The notes under the pieces are model-generated. The model did not search any database, was not told where the DNA came from, and saw nothing but the letters and a program-made list of their open reading frames with translations. Of a stretch of DNA of 64,000 bases, positions 9,305 to 18,807 are shown piece by piece. Origin of the DNA: Fasciola hepatica (taxonomy: Eukaryota > Platyhelminthes > Trematoda > Plagiorchiida > Fasciolidae); the NCBI GenBank assembly GCA_948099385.1, contig CANUEZ040000001.1, forward strand, positions 1,066,501 to 1,130,500, written 5' to 3'. Position 1 is the stretch's first letter, and every line of letters begins with the position of its first letter. The position numbers and the translations under genes were made by a program.

Positions 9305-11910
9305 TGAACGGGATGTTTGTGAGAAGTCGGTGCATTATCGTGTGCCTTGGGGAATCCTCCATCTCCCAACCGTCTCCATCATTCGCCCGGTCATCATCAG
9401 CCTCTGAATCCGGGCTTCTTTAACGTGCGTACACTCATGCAGACAGGTCAACAGGCGTTTCCAGCCCTTACAATAGACTCCCTGGCGATTGGTATCTGCT
9501 GCGTATCCAGGATTGAAACAGTGTGATTCAACTAACTACTTCTGGTATCTCATCGAGGTATTTTCTGTGCACTTCAGGAGACGAAGTAGCTCGAGCTGCG
9601 GATGAACGTGGTGTAGGAATAGTTTTGACTGACAAGGCTGATGTTGCTCTTTTAGACTGGATCACGGTTAACAGTCGTTTTTGTGCCGTAAGAATTGAGG
9701 GGTCAGTTAGCGTTCGAAAGGATAGTTGTGTTAAGCGAAAGTTGTTTGCGATCTTGGCGTACGCCTCAACGGACTGCAGTTCTGGCATGCAAAAGGATGG
9801 GTTTTAGGATGAACTCACTACTCTCTTTTGCAGGAGCAAAGATTCTGACATTGTAGTGCTAGCTGGTGACTTCAATGCACAAGATGGCAAACTCATTGCG
9901 TCAAAAGACTGTTTAGGCAGGAGTTGTGCTTTACCCGCTGAGTGCACAGATAACCGGGATAGACTTCTCCAGTTTTGTGCAGACAATCGATCGTTCTTCT
10001 CTAGCACCAATTTCAGACACAGCTCGCGTCGCACAACGACATGGTGCTCCAACTCAACAGGTACTTTGAGTCAAGTTGATCATATCGCCTTGAGCTACCG
10101 GTGGTGCAGTTCTGTTCACAACTGCAAATCTCACTGGTCCACGTACGTGGAGTCGGACCATGCATTAGTTTTAATGCGATTATCGCTTTAGCTCCATGAT
10201 CATCGACGCAAACCGCAAACCCGATTAGCCGTGCAACGTTTGTGTGATCCAAAAGTACGCACCCGCTACGAGCAGAAGTTAGGACATGAGCTAGGATCTA
10301 CGACGAACAGTAATGTAGACGAGCATTGGGCTCATATCAAACAGGCGATGCACTCTGCAGCAGGTTTTGCCTGTGGTCCTAGATCCGTTGTTCATCAAAG
10401 ACACTGGATCTCGCAAGAGTCGCTGAGTATAATGGAACAAAAACGTCAGCTCTCGAATCGTAAGGAGATGAATAAGATGCGGAGAAAGCTACTAAGACAA
10501 GTTCCGCAAAGCCTTGAGAATGATCGCGAAAATTCGTGAATCAAGGTAGCTGAAGAAATGGAAATAGCAGTTGCTTCAGGTAACAGTCAAATACTGTTCA
10601 AACTTATTCGTGATACCGGTGGACGGTGCATCCAGGTCAGTGAAACGATTTGCGATAGGAATGGAGAACCCATCCATAGCAAACAGCGAAGGCTTGACCG
10701 TTGGGCCGAATACTCCAAGGAACAGTTTAGCTGGCCGCTGGTTACTCCTGTTTCAGCAACTGCGATTCCTTGGGGAGTATCACTTGAACCCCCATCGGAA
10801 GTAGAAGTAGAGTCATGTATTCGATCACTAAAGCGAGGGAAAGGGGCCCGTCAGGACGAACTCCCCCCCAATTCTTTTCAAACTGGGTGGTAGTGTATTG
10901 TCGAAATCACTTACCGTTATGCGCCGTGACATTTGGAACGAGGAACGTATCCCGCTACTATGGAGCGAGTCATTGATTGTTCCCATCTTCAAGAAGGGAA
11001 TATGCAATGACTGTAGTAATCATCGTGGGATTAGCTTAATATCGATAGTCACCGAGGTAGTAGCCCCGATTTTGCTGCGTCGTCTTTCACCGGCTAGCGA
11101 GAGGAGCGCCCGCGAACAACGGGCGAGATTCCACCCAGGTCGGGGATGCGTCGACCACATTTCTACAGTCCGTCAATTACTGGAGGTGCGTCACGTACAC
11201 CGTCGACCAACAATAATGGTTTTCCTCGACTTCAAAGGCGCATTCTAGGCTCTACACTGCTTGCGAACGGTCAAGTGAGGGATGAAATAATACTCCGGAT
11301 AGAAAACGCCAGGAAAGCATTTCTCCAGCTTCGACGAGCGTTGTGGACCCGCAGTAAAACCAGCCTTCGGACCAACGTGCGTATCTACTGTACAACTATA
11401 CGCCCCGTACTCAGCTACGGCTGTGAAACCTAGCCATTGAAAACCGAGGATACTAGAAAGTTGGAGGTGTTTGATCACTGGTGCCTGTGACGTATTTCGT
11501 AAACAAACTGGTGCGATAGAGTATCCAACGACGAAGTTAGAAAACGATGCTGTGAAATAGACAAACTCTCAGACTTCTCTCAATGTCGTCGACCGCGATG
11601 GCTGAGTCACGTTTTGTGGTGATCCAAGACGGAACTAACCAAAAAACACTCCGTCCCGGGCCCTGCCCTGAATGGCGTGGTCGCCTTGGTGGCCAGCTCA
11701 AAACTGGGATCAACACTGTCGAGAAGGATGTAGAGCGCCTAGACTTACGGTAAGTCTACGGTGCCCGCTAATGGAAGAAAAACTGGATCGCGGTCTGCAC
11801 CGAATTCGCTTCCAACCGCCGGGCATGGTCAACCATAATACGAGATATTCGTGGAGCCGACTCATCCTCCAGTAGGAGATAGTTGCACAAAAGTATAAAT
11901 AAAAGTACAT
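9303..11910 (+). mobile_element. Chimeric LINE: RTE-A 5' UTR, RTE-B body, RTE-A 3' end
   Basis: Three joined parts on the plus strand. 9303-9395 matches RTE-A 5' UTR (compare 25068-25120). 9396 to about 11248 is RTE-B: endonuclease (GVGIVLTDKADVALLDW, LAGDFNAQDGK, VDHIALSYRW, ESDHALVLMRL), linker (QRLCDPKVRTRYEQ, FKLIRDTGGRC), and the first RT motifs (IPLLWSESLIVPIFKKG, HRGISLIS, GRGCVDH, VFLDFKGAF). At 11249 it switches to the RTE-A C-terminus (LGSTLLANGQVRDE, YGCET, RVSNDEVRKRCCEID) and RTE-A 3' UTR, ending in an A-rich tail near 11895-11910. The RT active-site region is missing at the second junction, and stops and a 15-bp loss in the endonuclease disable it. Confidence 0.7.
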
Positions 11911-12019
11911 CATACCGACTCACATGGCTATAGCACGACCTCATCTACAAAACAGCATGCAGGTTTGGACACACATTTATAAAAAGGGCGCCGAATGCTG
12001 GAAGAAAGTTCAACGTCTT

Positions 12020-12410
12020 TCACCGGGCATGACTGAAGGGCACAGGGTTAGGGCGTATAAACAGAACCTCTGATTCTGAACACTTCTTGTTGAGAAGGAG
12101 GAGACCTCGAGGAGATTTCAGAAACGTTTAAGGTATTAAAAGATTCTTTCAGTATTAGGCCGGATAGTCTGTTCCAAATGGCTTTAGACTCCCGAACAAG
12201 GGGACGCGAGAAGCTGACGAAAATTCGAGCTAGGCTGACAACCAGATCGCATTTTTTTAGCAACAGCGTAGTTAACAGTTGGAACAGTCTACCTGGTGGA
12301 ATGATGGACCTGCAGACTGTCCAGTCCTTCGAGGGATCCTAGATCGTAAGTGGAACGAGATTATTCCTGGGAGTGAGTTTTCATTGTTCACTAGATGAAT
12401 GAAGGATAAC
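12020..12410 (+). pseudogene. CR1-L-like LINE 3' coding fragment
   Basis: The plus strand reads the C-terminal end of a CR1-type protein related to that at 37392-37650: RPDSLFQMALDSRTRG, TTRSHFFSNSVVNSWNSLP, MDLQTVQSF. A stop falls at about 12341 and frameshifts are present. It is more diverged than the CR1-L copies further right. Only the last 120 or so codons remain, a typical 5'-truncated relic. Confidence 0.75.
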
Positions 12411-12822
12411 ACTATGGTCCGTCTGGGGTGTATCGTAATTGACGTTCCCGTTTGTTACATACTGACTCATTGGTAGGCTATCCGGGCAAAATCGAGTCTA
12501 CCTATCTTCACATCTGTTCTCCTCACTCTTGCATGACACCACTACGGATTGGAACGCCTATGGCCGCGCACACAGGCCAGTGGCTGCGACATGTGAGGAA
12601 CGACCATACGAGAAGAAAGTGGTGTAAATGGAAACAAAAGGCAGCTAGAAGCTACTCTTATTGCCCATCTACCCCCGACCCCGCCCAAAAAAGTAACTAT
12701 ACTGCAGCAGTGATCCTCAGCCTGGCGAGATGGTTCTTACAAAACTAAAAAGGCTGTTGTATTAGACGCTCCGGTTGGCCCTATCTTAGCTAACTACGGT
12801 CAGAATGTGGTGATAAAGGAGG
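12411..12822. other. No feature recognised
   Basis: Non-repetitive sequence between a CR1 relic and the 3' tail of the RTE-A element. No open frame with known motifs and no RNA gene was seen. Confidence 0.4.
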
Positions 12823-15800
12823 ACTTACTTACTTTTTACTTTTACGCGACTATCTCCTGCGAGAGGATAAGTCGGCTCCATGGATATCACGAACCATTGC
12901 TGACCACGCGCGGCGGTCGGAGGCGAGCTCCGTAGCTCCATAGACTGACCGAAGGCCTAGAAGCTCTACGTCTTTCTCGATTGTACTGGTCCACGTTTTG
13001 AGTTGCCCACCAAGGCGACAACGCCAACCAGGGCAGGGAGTGGGGCAGAGTGTTTGCTTGGTTAGCTCCGACTCGGGTCGCCGAAGCGTATGGCCGAACC
13101 ACTGAAGTCGTCGACGTTGGAGGAGGACGGGGAGAGCATCGATATCACAGCATCGTCTCCTTACCTCGTCGTTGGACACCCTGTCGCGCCACTTGACTTT
13201 GAGGATTTGCCGCAGGCACCAGTGGTCGAAAATCTCCAGCCTTCTGGTATCCTCAGCTCGTAGTGGCCAGGTTTCGCAGCCATAGATGAGTACGGGCCGG
13301 ATGGCAGCACGGTAAACACGAGTTTTGGTTCTTAAGCTGATTTCACTGCGAGTCCACAGCGTTCGTCTTAGCTGAAGAAAGGCTCTCCTGGCGCTGTCGA
13401 TCCGTAATACCACTTCATCTTTTGCCTGGCCGTTCGGAAGCAGAGTTGAGCCTAGGTATTTGAATGAAGGAACGTATTCGACTGGTTGGTCATTCATCGA
13501 CAGTTGTTGAATTGTCGGGCCCAGATGGGTTGTGAAAGCCTTTGTTTTGGTCGAGTTTACTTCAAGTCCGATGGACCTCGCGAAGGAATTCATTCGGTCG
13601 AGGATTGGTTGTAGCGTAACGGGGGAGTCTCCAAGCACAACAATATCATCCGCGAACTCCAGGTCCGAGATGTATATTTCCTGGCTAAGCTGAACGCCAG
13701 GGTAGTTGTGTAATGCCTGTCGCATTGTCCAATCGATGGCGTAGTTGAACAGCACCTGTGAGAGGGGACAGCCCTGCCTAACTCCGGTAGTGAGTGTGAA
13801 CTCGCGGGACTCTTCACCGTACATACGAACCCTAGCACCGGTTGTCGAGTAGTATCCCCTTAACAGCCTTGAAAGCTTATCGGGCATTCCATCGGATTGG
13901 ATTATGGTCCAAAGAGACTCGCGGTTCACCGAATCAAAAGCTGCCCGGAAGTCGATGAAACAAGCTACCGTCGGCTGCTGGAACTTATAGCGGTGCTCCA
14001 GTATTCGGCGCAGTGTGAAGATTTGATCCACACAGCCTCTGCCACGGCGGAAACCCCCTTGGTTCGGGCGAGTGCGCTGGTCTCTTGCCTCGGAAAAACG
14101 GGTTAGTAACAACGAACCAAAGATCTTCGCGGCCACATCGATCAGGCTGATCCCTCGGTAGTTCTCGCATGCCGATTTATCACCTTTCTTCGGAATGGGC
14201 AGCAGTATGGACATTCCCCAGTCCGGTGGAAATGCTTCCGCTCTCCAAATGGAACCAAAAAGTGTACACAACCTGTCAATCAATGACGATGAACATGCTT
14301 TATACACTTCTGGAGGGATGCCATCTTCCCCAGCAGCCTTTCTGTCTTTCAGTTTGTTTATCATCTCCGTGATTTCCGCGGTGTTTGGCGGGTCACAGTT
14401 GCTTTCGTACTGGGCTGGAGGGGTTGATATTGGTTGGTCCGTCCGGTGGTCCGTAGGCCGGTTGAGCAGCTGACTAAAGTATTCCACCCATCGGTCCATT
14501 TTCTTGCTCTGTTCAGGTATTAAGTTTCCTGCCGTGTCACGAAGAAGGGAATCTTGCTTACAAAACCTATTAGAGGCGCTGCGAATAAGGCGGAACAGTT
14601 TACCGAAGTCACCAATTCCGGACGCGGTCTCCATTTTTTCGGCTATTTCTATCCAGTATCTTATGTGATCAGCCTTGGCGGAGCGTGTGGCCTCTCGTTG
14701 CAGTCTGCGGCGTTCGTTACTACCTGCCAGTCGCGCTTCGTGTGCTCTGGTTGACAGCTGGAGCGTGCTCTCCGAGATCCAATCCTTTGTCCGCCTTTTC
14801 GTTCTCCCGAGTACTGCCCAAGAAGCTTCCTTGATTGTCGTCATCATTCGAGTCCACTGCCCTCCCACAGAAACTTCATCTGCCTGTGCATTGGTTGCGC
14901 TGGTTAGTCGGGTTGTGATTGCTCGTGACAACGCTTCTCGCTTCTCTGGATTTCCTAGGGCAGCAACGTTTATCCGAGAGGGTGCAGACACTTTAGCACG
15001 TGTGGACAGATGAACTTTGAAGCATGAGCGTAGGAGGACATGGTCGGTGCCGTTTGTGTTGCCCGTTTTTGAACCTCGGTACGCTCGGCAATCCTCCACA
15101 GACGAGGCCCAACGGGCTCTCACCAGGATGTGGTCGAGTTGATGTGCAGTGCGACCATCATTGGAGTACCATGTGAGTAGATGCTTCTTGGGGTGTTGAA
15201 ATCGAGTGCTGCAGACAACCATTCTGTTGATGTCGGCTAAACCAATCAGTCGGCCACCGTTATCGCAGCGTTGACCAAGGCCGAATCTCCCGAGAATATG
15301 GCGAGTAGATTCGTCGGCCGTACCTGTGCGAGCGTTCCAATCTCCTGCGATGAAAAGTACATCGCGCCTCGAAACCCGGTTGACTACCTCCTGCAAATTA
15401 GTGTAAAATTCGTCTTTGGTTTCGTCATCAGCTGAATTGGTTGGAGCATAGATCGCGATCACCGTCAAGTCGTGCGGGGAGCCTTTAAAACGTGCCAAGG
15501 CGAGTCTGGATGAGACGGGTTCCCAAGAGATCATTGTATCATTAGCTGCTTTGTTCAGAGCAAACGCGACACCGTAGAGACCGGAGTTGTCTTTCGGGCC
15601 ACTGTGATGGAGCCAGTAGGATGTATCCACACCCGGGACCTTTATTTGTCGGCTACCTGAGTTGGGCAGGCGAACTTCCGAGAGGCAAGCAACATCTACG
15701 TCATAGTCGTGTAGAGTTCGCATTGTGATGCACTGACTGCCGACGTCTAGAAACGTCCTGACATTCCAACAGGCTATGTGTGTTCTTTTCCTGCAGCGAA

Positions 15801-16386
15801 TAATCCCAGCTTGTTGTCTTATCACCTCGACCGCCGGGACACGAGGCGCGTCGCTTACCGGGGACGCCGTAGCATGATGAGCGCTTGCGGTTTCGTGAAT
15901 AATCATAGAGAGTCGCGGGAGTAGGGTACGAAGCGGTGTCCCCAGCACCGTTCGGCCTTTTTGTTCGAGGTTGCACCTCTAGCCCTTGCACACCCAAGTG
16001 CAGACTGCAAGGAAGCAGGGTGTTTCCAGAGGAGCCGGTGACCTGCTGTACGGTTCGTTCGCCTCCTCTGGAATGCCGGATCAGGCAGTTGAACAGGTCT
16101 CCTTTGTGGCCGTTGGATCAGTAGATCTCGTCCGCCCATTCAGAAGAATCTGTCTTCACATGCCGAACACCGTCTCGCCGAAGTTTTTTAGACCTCGGTA
16201 ACCCTCAACCTGGTTTAGCCCGCCTGTCGAGCGGTTTACCGGGGTGTGGCCGCTGATGCATGCTTCAGCTTCGTGGAGCCACAGGTGAGAGTTGGGTGAA
16301 TGATGGAGACCAAAGAGATGGAGGATGCCCCAAGGGACACGACAGTCAACCAACTGAGAAGTGCTACTCCTCTCAGACACCCCATA
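12823..16386 (-). mobile_element. Full-length RTE-A LINE, minus-strand copy
   Basis: The element runs from 5' UTR (16386-15907) through one long ORF to a 3' tail of TAAAAG/TAAG-like repeats at 12845-12823. Its plus-strand twin at 25026-28621 aligns along the entire length and fixes both ends. The short 3' tandem repeat and the ORF structure (endonuclease, RT, C-terminal Cys-rich region, no separate long ORF1) fit the RTE clade. I did not see an obvious target-site duplication. Confidence 0.85.
12850..15906 (-). CDS. RTE-A endonuclease/reverse transcriptase, intact ORF
   Basis: A 1018-codon ORF. I take the ATG at 15906 (MIIHET); the frame is open further up only through non-ATG codons. Residues about 40-300 are an apurinic-type endonuclease (ACWNVRTF, CLSEVRLPNSG, VIAIYAPTN, GDWNARTG, LDHILVRA, GTDHVLLR). 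Residues about 500-800 are the RT: GEDGIPPEVYK, ILLPIPKKGDKS, NYRGISLIDVAAKI, FIDFRAAFDSV, GVRQGCPLS, FADDIVVLGD. The C-terminus carries YGCETWPLR, DHWCLRQILKVKWRDR and RRLQWFGHTLRRP. It nicks target DNA and copies its RNA into the genome. Relative to the twin copy it lacks 33 bp (11 codons) near residue 985 and keeps frame. No stop or missing catalytic residue is visible, so it could be active. Confidence 0.9.
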   Translation of the reverse strand: MIIHETASAHHATASPVSDAPRVPAVEVIRQQAGIIRCRKRTHIACWNVRTFLDVGSQCITMRTLHDYDVDVACLSEVRLPNSGSRQIKVPGVDTSYWLHHSGPKDNSGLYGVAFALNKAANDTMISWEPVSSRLALARFKGSPHDLTVIAIYAPTNSADDETKDEFYTNLQEVVNRVSRRDVLFIAGDWNARTGTADESTRHILGRFGLGQRCDNGGRLIGLADINRMVVCSTRFQHPKKHLLTWYSNDGRTAHQLDHILVRARWASSVEDCRAYRGSKTGNTNGTDHVLLRSCFKVHLSTRAKVSAPSRINVAALGNPEKREALSRAITTRLTSATNAQADEVSVGGQWTRMMTTIKEASWAVLGRTKRRTKDWISESTLQLSTRAHEARLAGSNERRRLQREATRSAKADHIRYWIEIAEKMETASGIGDFGKLFRLIRSASNRFCKQDSLLRDTAGNLIPEQSKKMDRWVEYFSQLLNRPTDHRTDQPISTPPAQYESNCDPPNTAEITEMINKLKDRKAAGEDGIPPEVYKACSSSLIDRLCTLFGSIWRAEAFPPDWGMSILLPIPKKGDKSACENYRGISLIDVAAKIFGSLLLTRFSEARDQRTRPNQGGFRRGRGCVDQIFTLRRILEHRYKFQQPTVACFIDFRAAFDSVNRESLWTIIQSDGMPDKLSRLLRGYYSTTGARVRMYGEESREFTLTTGVRQGCPLSQVLFNYAIDWTMRQALHNYPGVQLSQEIYISDLEFADDIVVLGDSPVTLQPILDRMNSFARSIGLEVNSTKTKAFTTHLGPTIQQLSMNDQPVEYVPSFKYLGSTLLPNGQAKDEVVLRIDSARRAFLQLRRTLWTRSEISLRTKTRVYRAAIRPVLIYGCETWPLRAEDTRRLEIFDHWCLRQILKVKWRDRVSNDEVRRRCCDIDALPVLLQRRRLQWFGHTLRRPESELTKQTLCPTPCPGWRCRLGGQLKTWTSTIEKDVELLGLRSVYGATELASDRRAWSAMVRDIHGADLSSRRR

Positions 16387-16927
16387 CGCATAAAGGAGGA
16401 CATCGAGCGTCGACCACGGAACCCAACAAAAACGTGAGGTACGATGCTAGACTGTCAAAAAAGTACATGGTTTGAAAGAGTCCCGGAGGAGATTGGTGAA
16501 GTCTAACACCTGGAAATCGAAGGTCAGAGAAAAAGCGAGGTCGTCTCCTGGGCAAATCGGTGCAAGGTCTACCCCCTGGCATCACACAATACGCCGCAAT
16601 ACATTACCCACGATCGCTTTTTGCGCAACTGGTCTTTAACCTGTGTTGAAATCAAACAGAACATGCAGCAGAAATAGGTTTATGTGGCGCGTTGCAGGTG
16701 TAGTCGAAGAACGGTGGGGCAGCCTTAATCTGACATCTTGAGTCAGTACAGTCTTACTTTCACTGAAGCTATCATCGCCGCTACTTCTAACCAATTTCCA
16801 AACCACTGAACTTCTTGTTCTCGTTTTCCACTTGTTTTTTCTCGTCTTTTAAATTCTCCTTCACACCCTTCGGTCGTATCTGTAAATGCAGTGGAAGGAT
16901 GGAAAGCCATCAGTATCGTCTATGCAA
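16387..16927. other. No recognised gene between RTE-A and RTE-B
   Basis: Unassigned spacer. Short frames exist but match nothing. The stretch 16430-16580 is purine-rich on the plus strand and may be an old repeat. Confidence 0.35.
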
Positions 16928-18215
16928 GCTGTTCATCGAAAAGGTATGCCCCAGAAGTTCGTGAACCTACTCAGATCATTGTATTCTCATTCTTCTGGCC
17001 GCGTAAGAATTTACGGTAAACTATCGAGTCAGTTCGAAACGACCAGTGGTGTTTGACAGGGATGTCCGATGTCTCCATTCCTGTTCAACTTCATCATGGA
17101 CGAAATCATGGAGAGTGCGCTGCAAAATCTTCAAGATGTAAGCGTCGAACTAGGAAATAGTGGAAAGTTGTGTGATCTAGATTACGCAGACGACGTTGTC
17201 TGCTTGTTCGAATCCACGGAACATGCTCAACGTGCACTAGAGAGATTTCGGAGAGCTGCAGCTCCATTCGGCATTCGCTTTGCACCTTTAAAGTGCAAAA
17301 TGATGTTACAAGACTGGACGTCATCGATTCCGAGCTTGATGCTCGATGGGGAGGTGCTGTCAGTTGTCGACCACTTCACCTACCTCGGAAGCAGCGTGAC
17401 GACGGATGGGAACACAGTAGTAGAGGTGAGTACGCGTATATCCAAGGCTCGAGCGGCGTACGTTGGACTGAAGCACTTGTGGCTTCGATCTGATATTTCA
17501 CTGTAGTTGAAAGGTCGTGTATACTGTGCCGCAATGCGTTCAGTTTTATTGTATGGTTGCGAAACTTGGAGTCTGCGTGCTGAGGATATTCGCCATCCTG
17601 AGGTTTTCGACCACTGATGTTTACGCAGTATCGCTAAGATCGGGTGGAGTAGCCGAGTAAGTAATGATGAGGTCAGAAATCGAGTATTGGGTACTAATTC
17701 GGAGAGCGTTTTATCACAGCGTATCCAATTTAGTAGACTTCGTTGGTTGGGGCATGTGTTACGTATGTCAAACACACGTCTACCATACCGTGTCCTATTC
17801 TCCGTTTCCCCTAGGGAGTGGAAGAGACCACATGGAGGTCAACAGATGACGTGGCAACGAGGAATGAGAAAATGTACAGCAAACTTAGGAAAAGTAGATG
17901 CTTCACGTCTTCGTGGTTGGGGTCCAAAAGATCCGTCTACCAGTTGGTTGGAGACACTGAAGGATATGACTGCGAACCGCGAACAGTGGCGATCGTGTTG
18001 TCACTTTCTATCGAATCAGAATGACTGATCGATGTTTGTTTGTACAGTTAGATTGTGTATTCTGTGTGTTGGCTACTAGGGCATTCTTTCCTTTTCCCAC
18101 CCATGTGGGTCCAGTCTCTTTCCATCTTGTATATTCATACTTTCTAATTCAACGTGCAACATGGCGAGAAAGGCAGTGGTCAGTGGGGCTTGCCCTGCTG
18201 CTTATCGCGGTACGA
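16928..18215 (+). pseudogene. RTE-B LINE 3' half (RT core to 3' tail)
   Basis: Starts inside the RT domain. A stop replaces the residue in GV*QGCPMSPFLFN near 17055, then the active-site motif LDYADDVVCLFES follows at about 17175-17215. The thumb and C-terminal region include DHFTYLGSSVTTDG, LLYGCETWSLR, RWLGHVLRMSNTRLPYR, GGQQMTWQRGMRK and WGPKDPSTSWLETLKDM, with the stop near 18026. The 3' UTR runs to a (GAT)n/(GAC) tail at 18211-18230. Two more stops interrupt the frame (17504 and about 17616). It is nearly identical to the minus-strand 18808-20090. Confidence 0.85.
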
Positions 18216-18807
18216 CGATGATGATGATGATGTTTACTTGGGAATGACAACGGCTCCCAAGGAGTAGCCAATTCTGGTGCCAGGTCTTCCTCTAGCTATA
18301 GGCAATCTTCTTTTTCGAATCTTTCTTCCCAGTCAAATAAAATGGTTTATAATCAGGACAATTGTACTTCAAAGTACTTTTACACATCCAGACCCGAGTC
18401 AACCAGTGCGGTATCATAATCTTTTTCGGTCGGACACATGGACCTATTTCAGAAGTCCTGCAGGACATTTGGGTGGTTCTCATCAGTCATCCATTGAGGT
18501 AAGCAACCGGTCAAGCAAATGTTGACCAGGCTCTTCGAAAGGTCAGGAATTCAGCTTAGCCTCAGTGCCTTCGATCGACTGGTTTTGAAGTCTGTTTGTG
18601 TAAGTCAACCTGGTACCTGCAGAGTGAACAGCATCGCCCTCATACATCACGTGACTCTACTTCGTTAGCTGTGGCCATTAGCTTGTTCAGTCTCCCATCT
18701 CCTGTCAGTCATACGAGATAACCAATATAATTACTGAGCCCATCAATTGCTATCGTTCTGCGCGGACGGGAGTCGCGTACGCATACATCGTGCGAAAGTC
18801 TAAACAC
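18216..18807. other. Spacer (loop) between inverted RTE-B copies
   Basis: About 590 bp of unrelated sequence separating two near-identical RTE-B 3' halves in tail-to-tail orientation. No coding or RNA feature was recognised. Confidence 0.5.

Noticed and set aside
9088..9407. Open frames of alternating Ile-Tyr on both strands, also at 34005-34347 and 52126-52506
   Set aside because: They are translations of AT microsatellites.
15701..15997. A 98-codon frame overlapping the RTE-A 5' end, also at 25416-25712, as a possible ORF1
   Set aside because: The two elements are so recent that shared openness is uninformative. In the decayed copy near 3040-3426 the same frame runs into the endonuclease, so the frame may reflect an old frameshift in the 5' leader.
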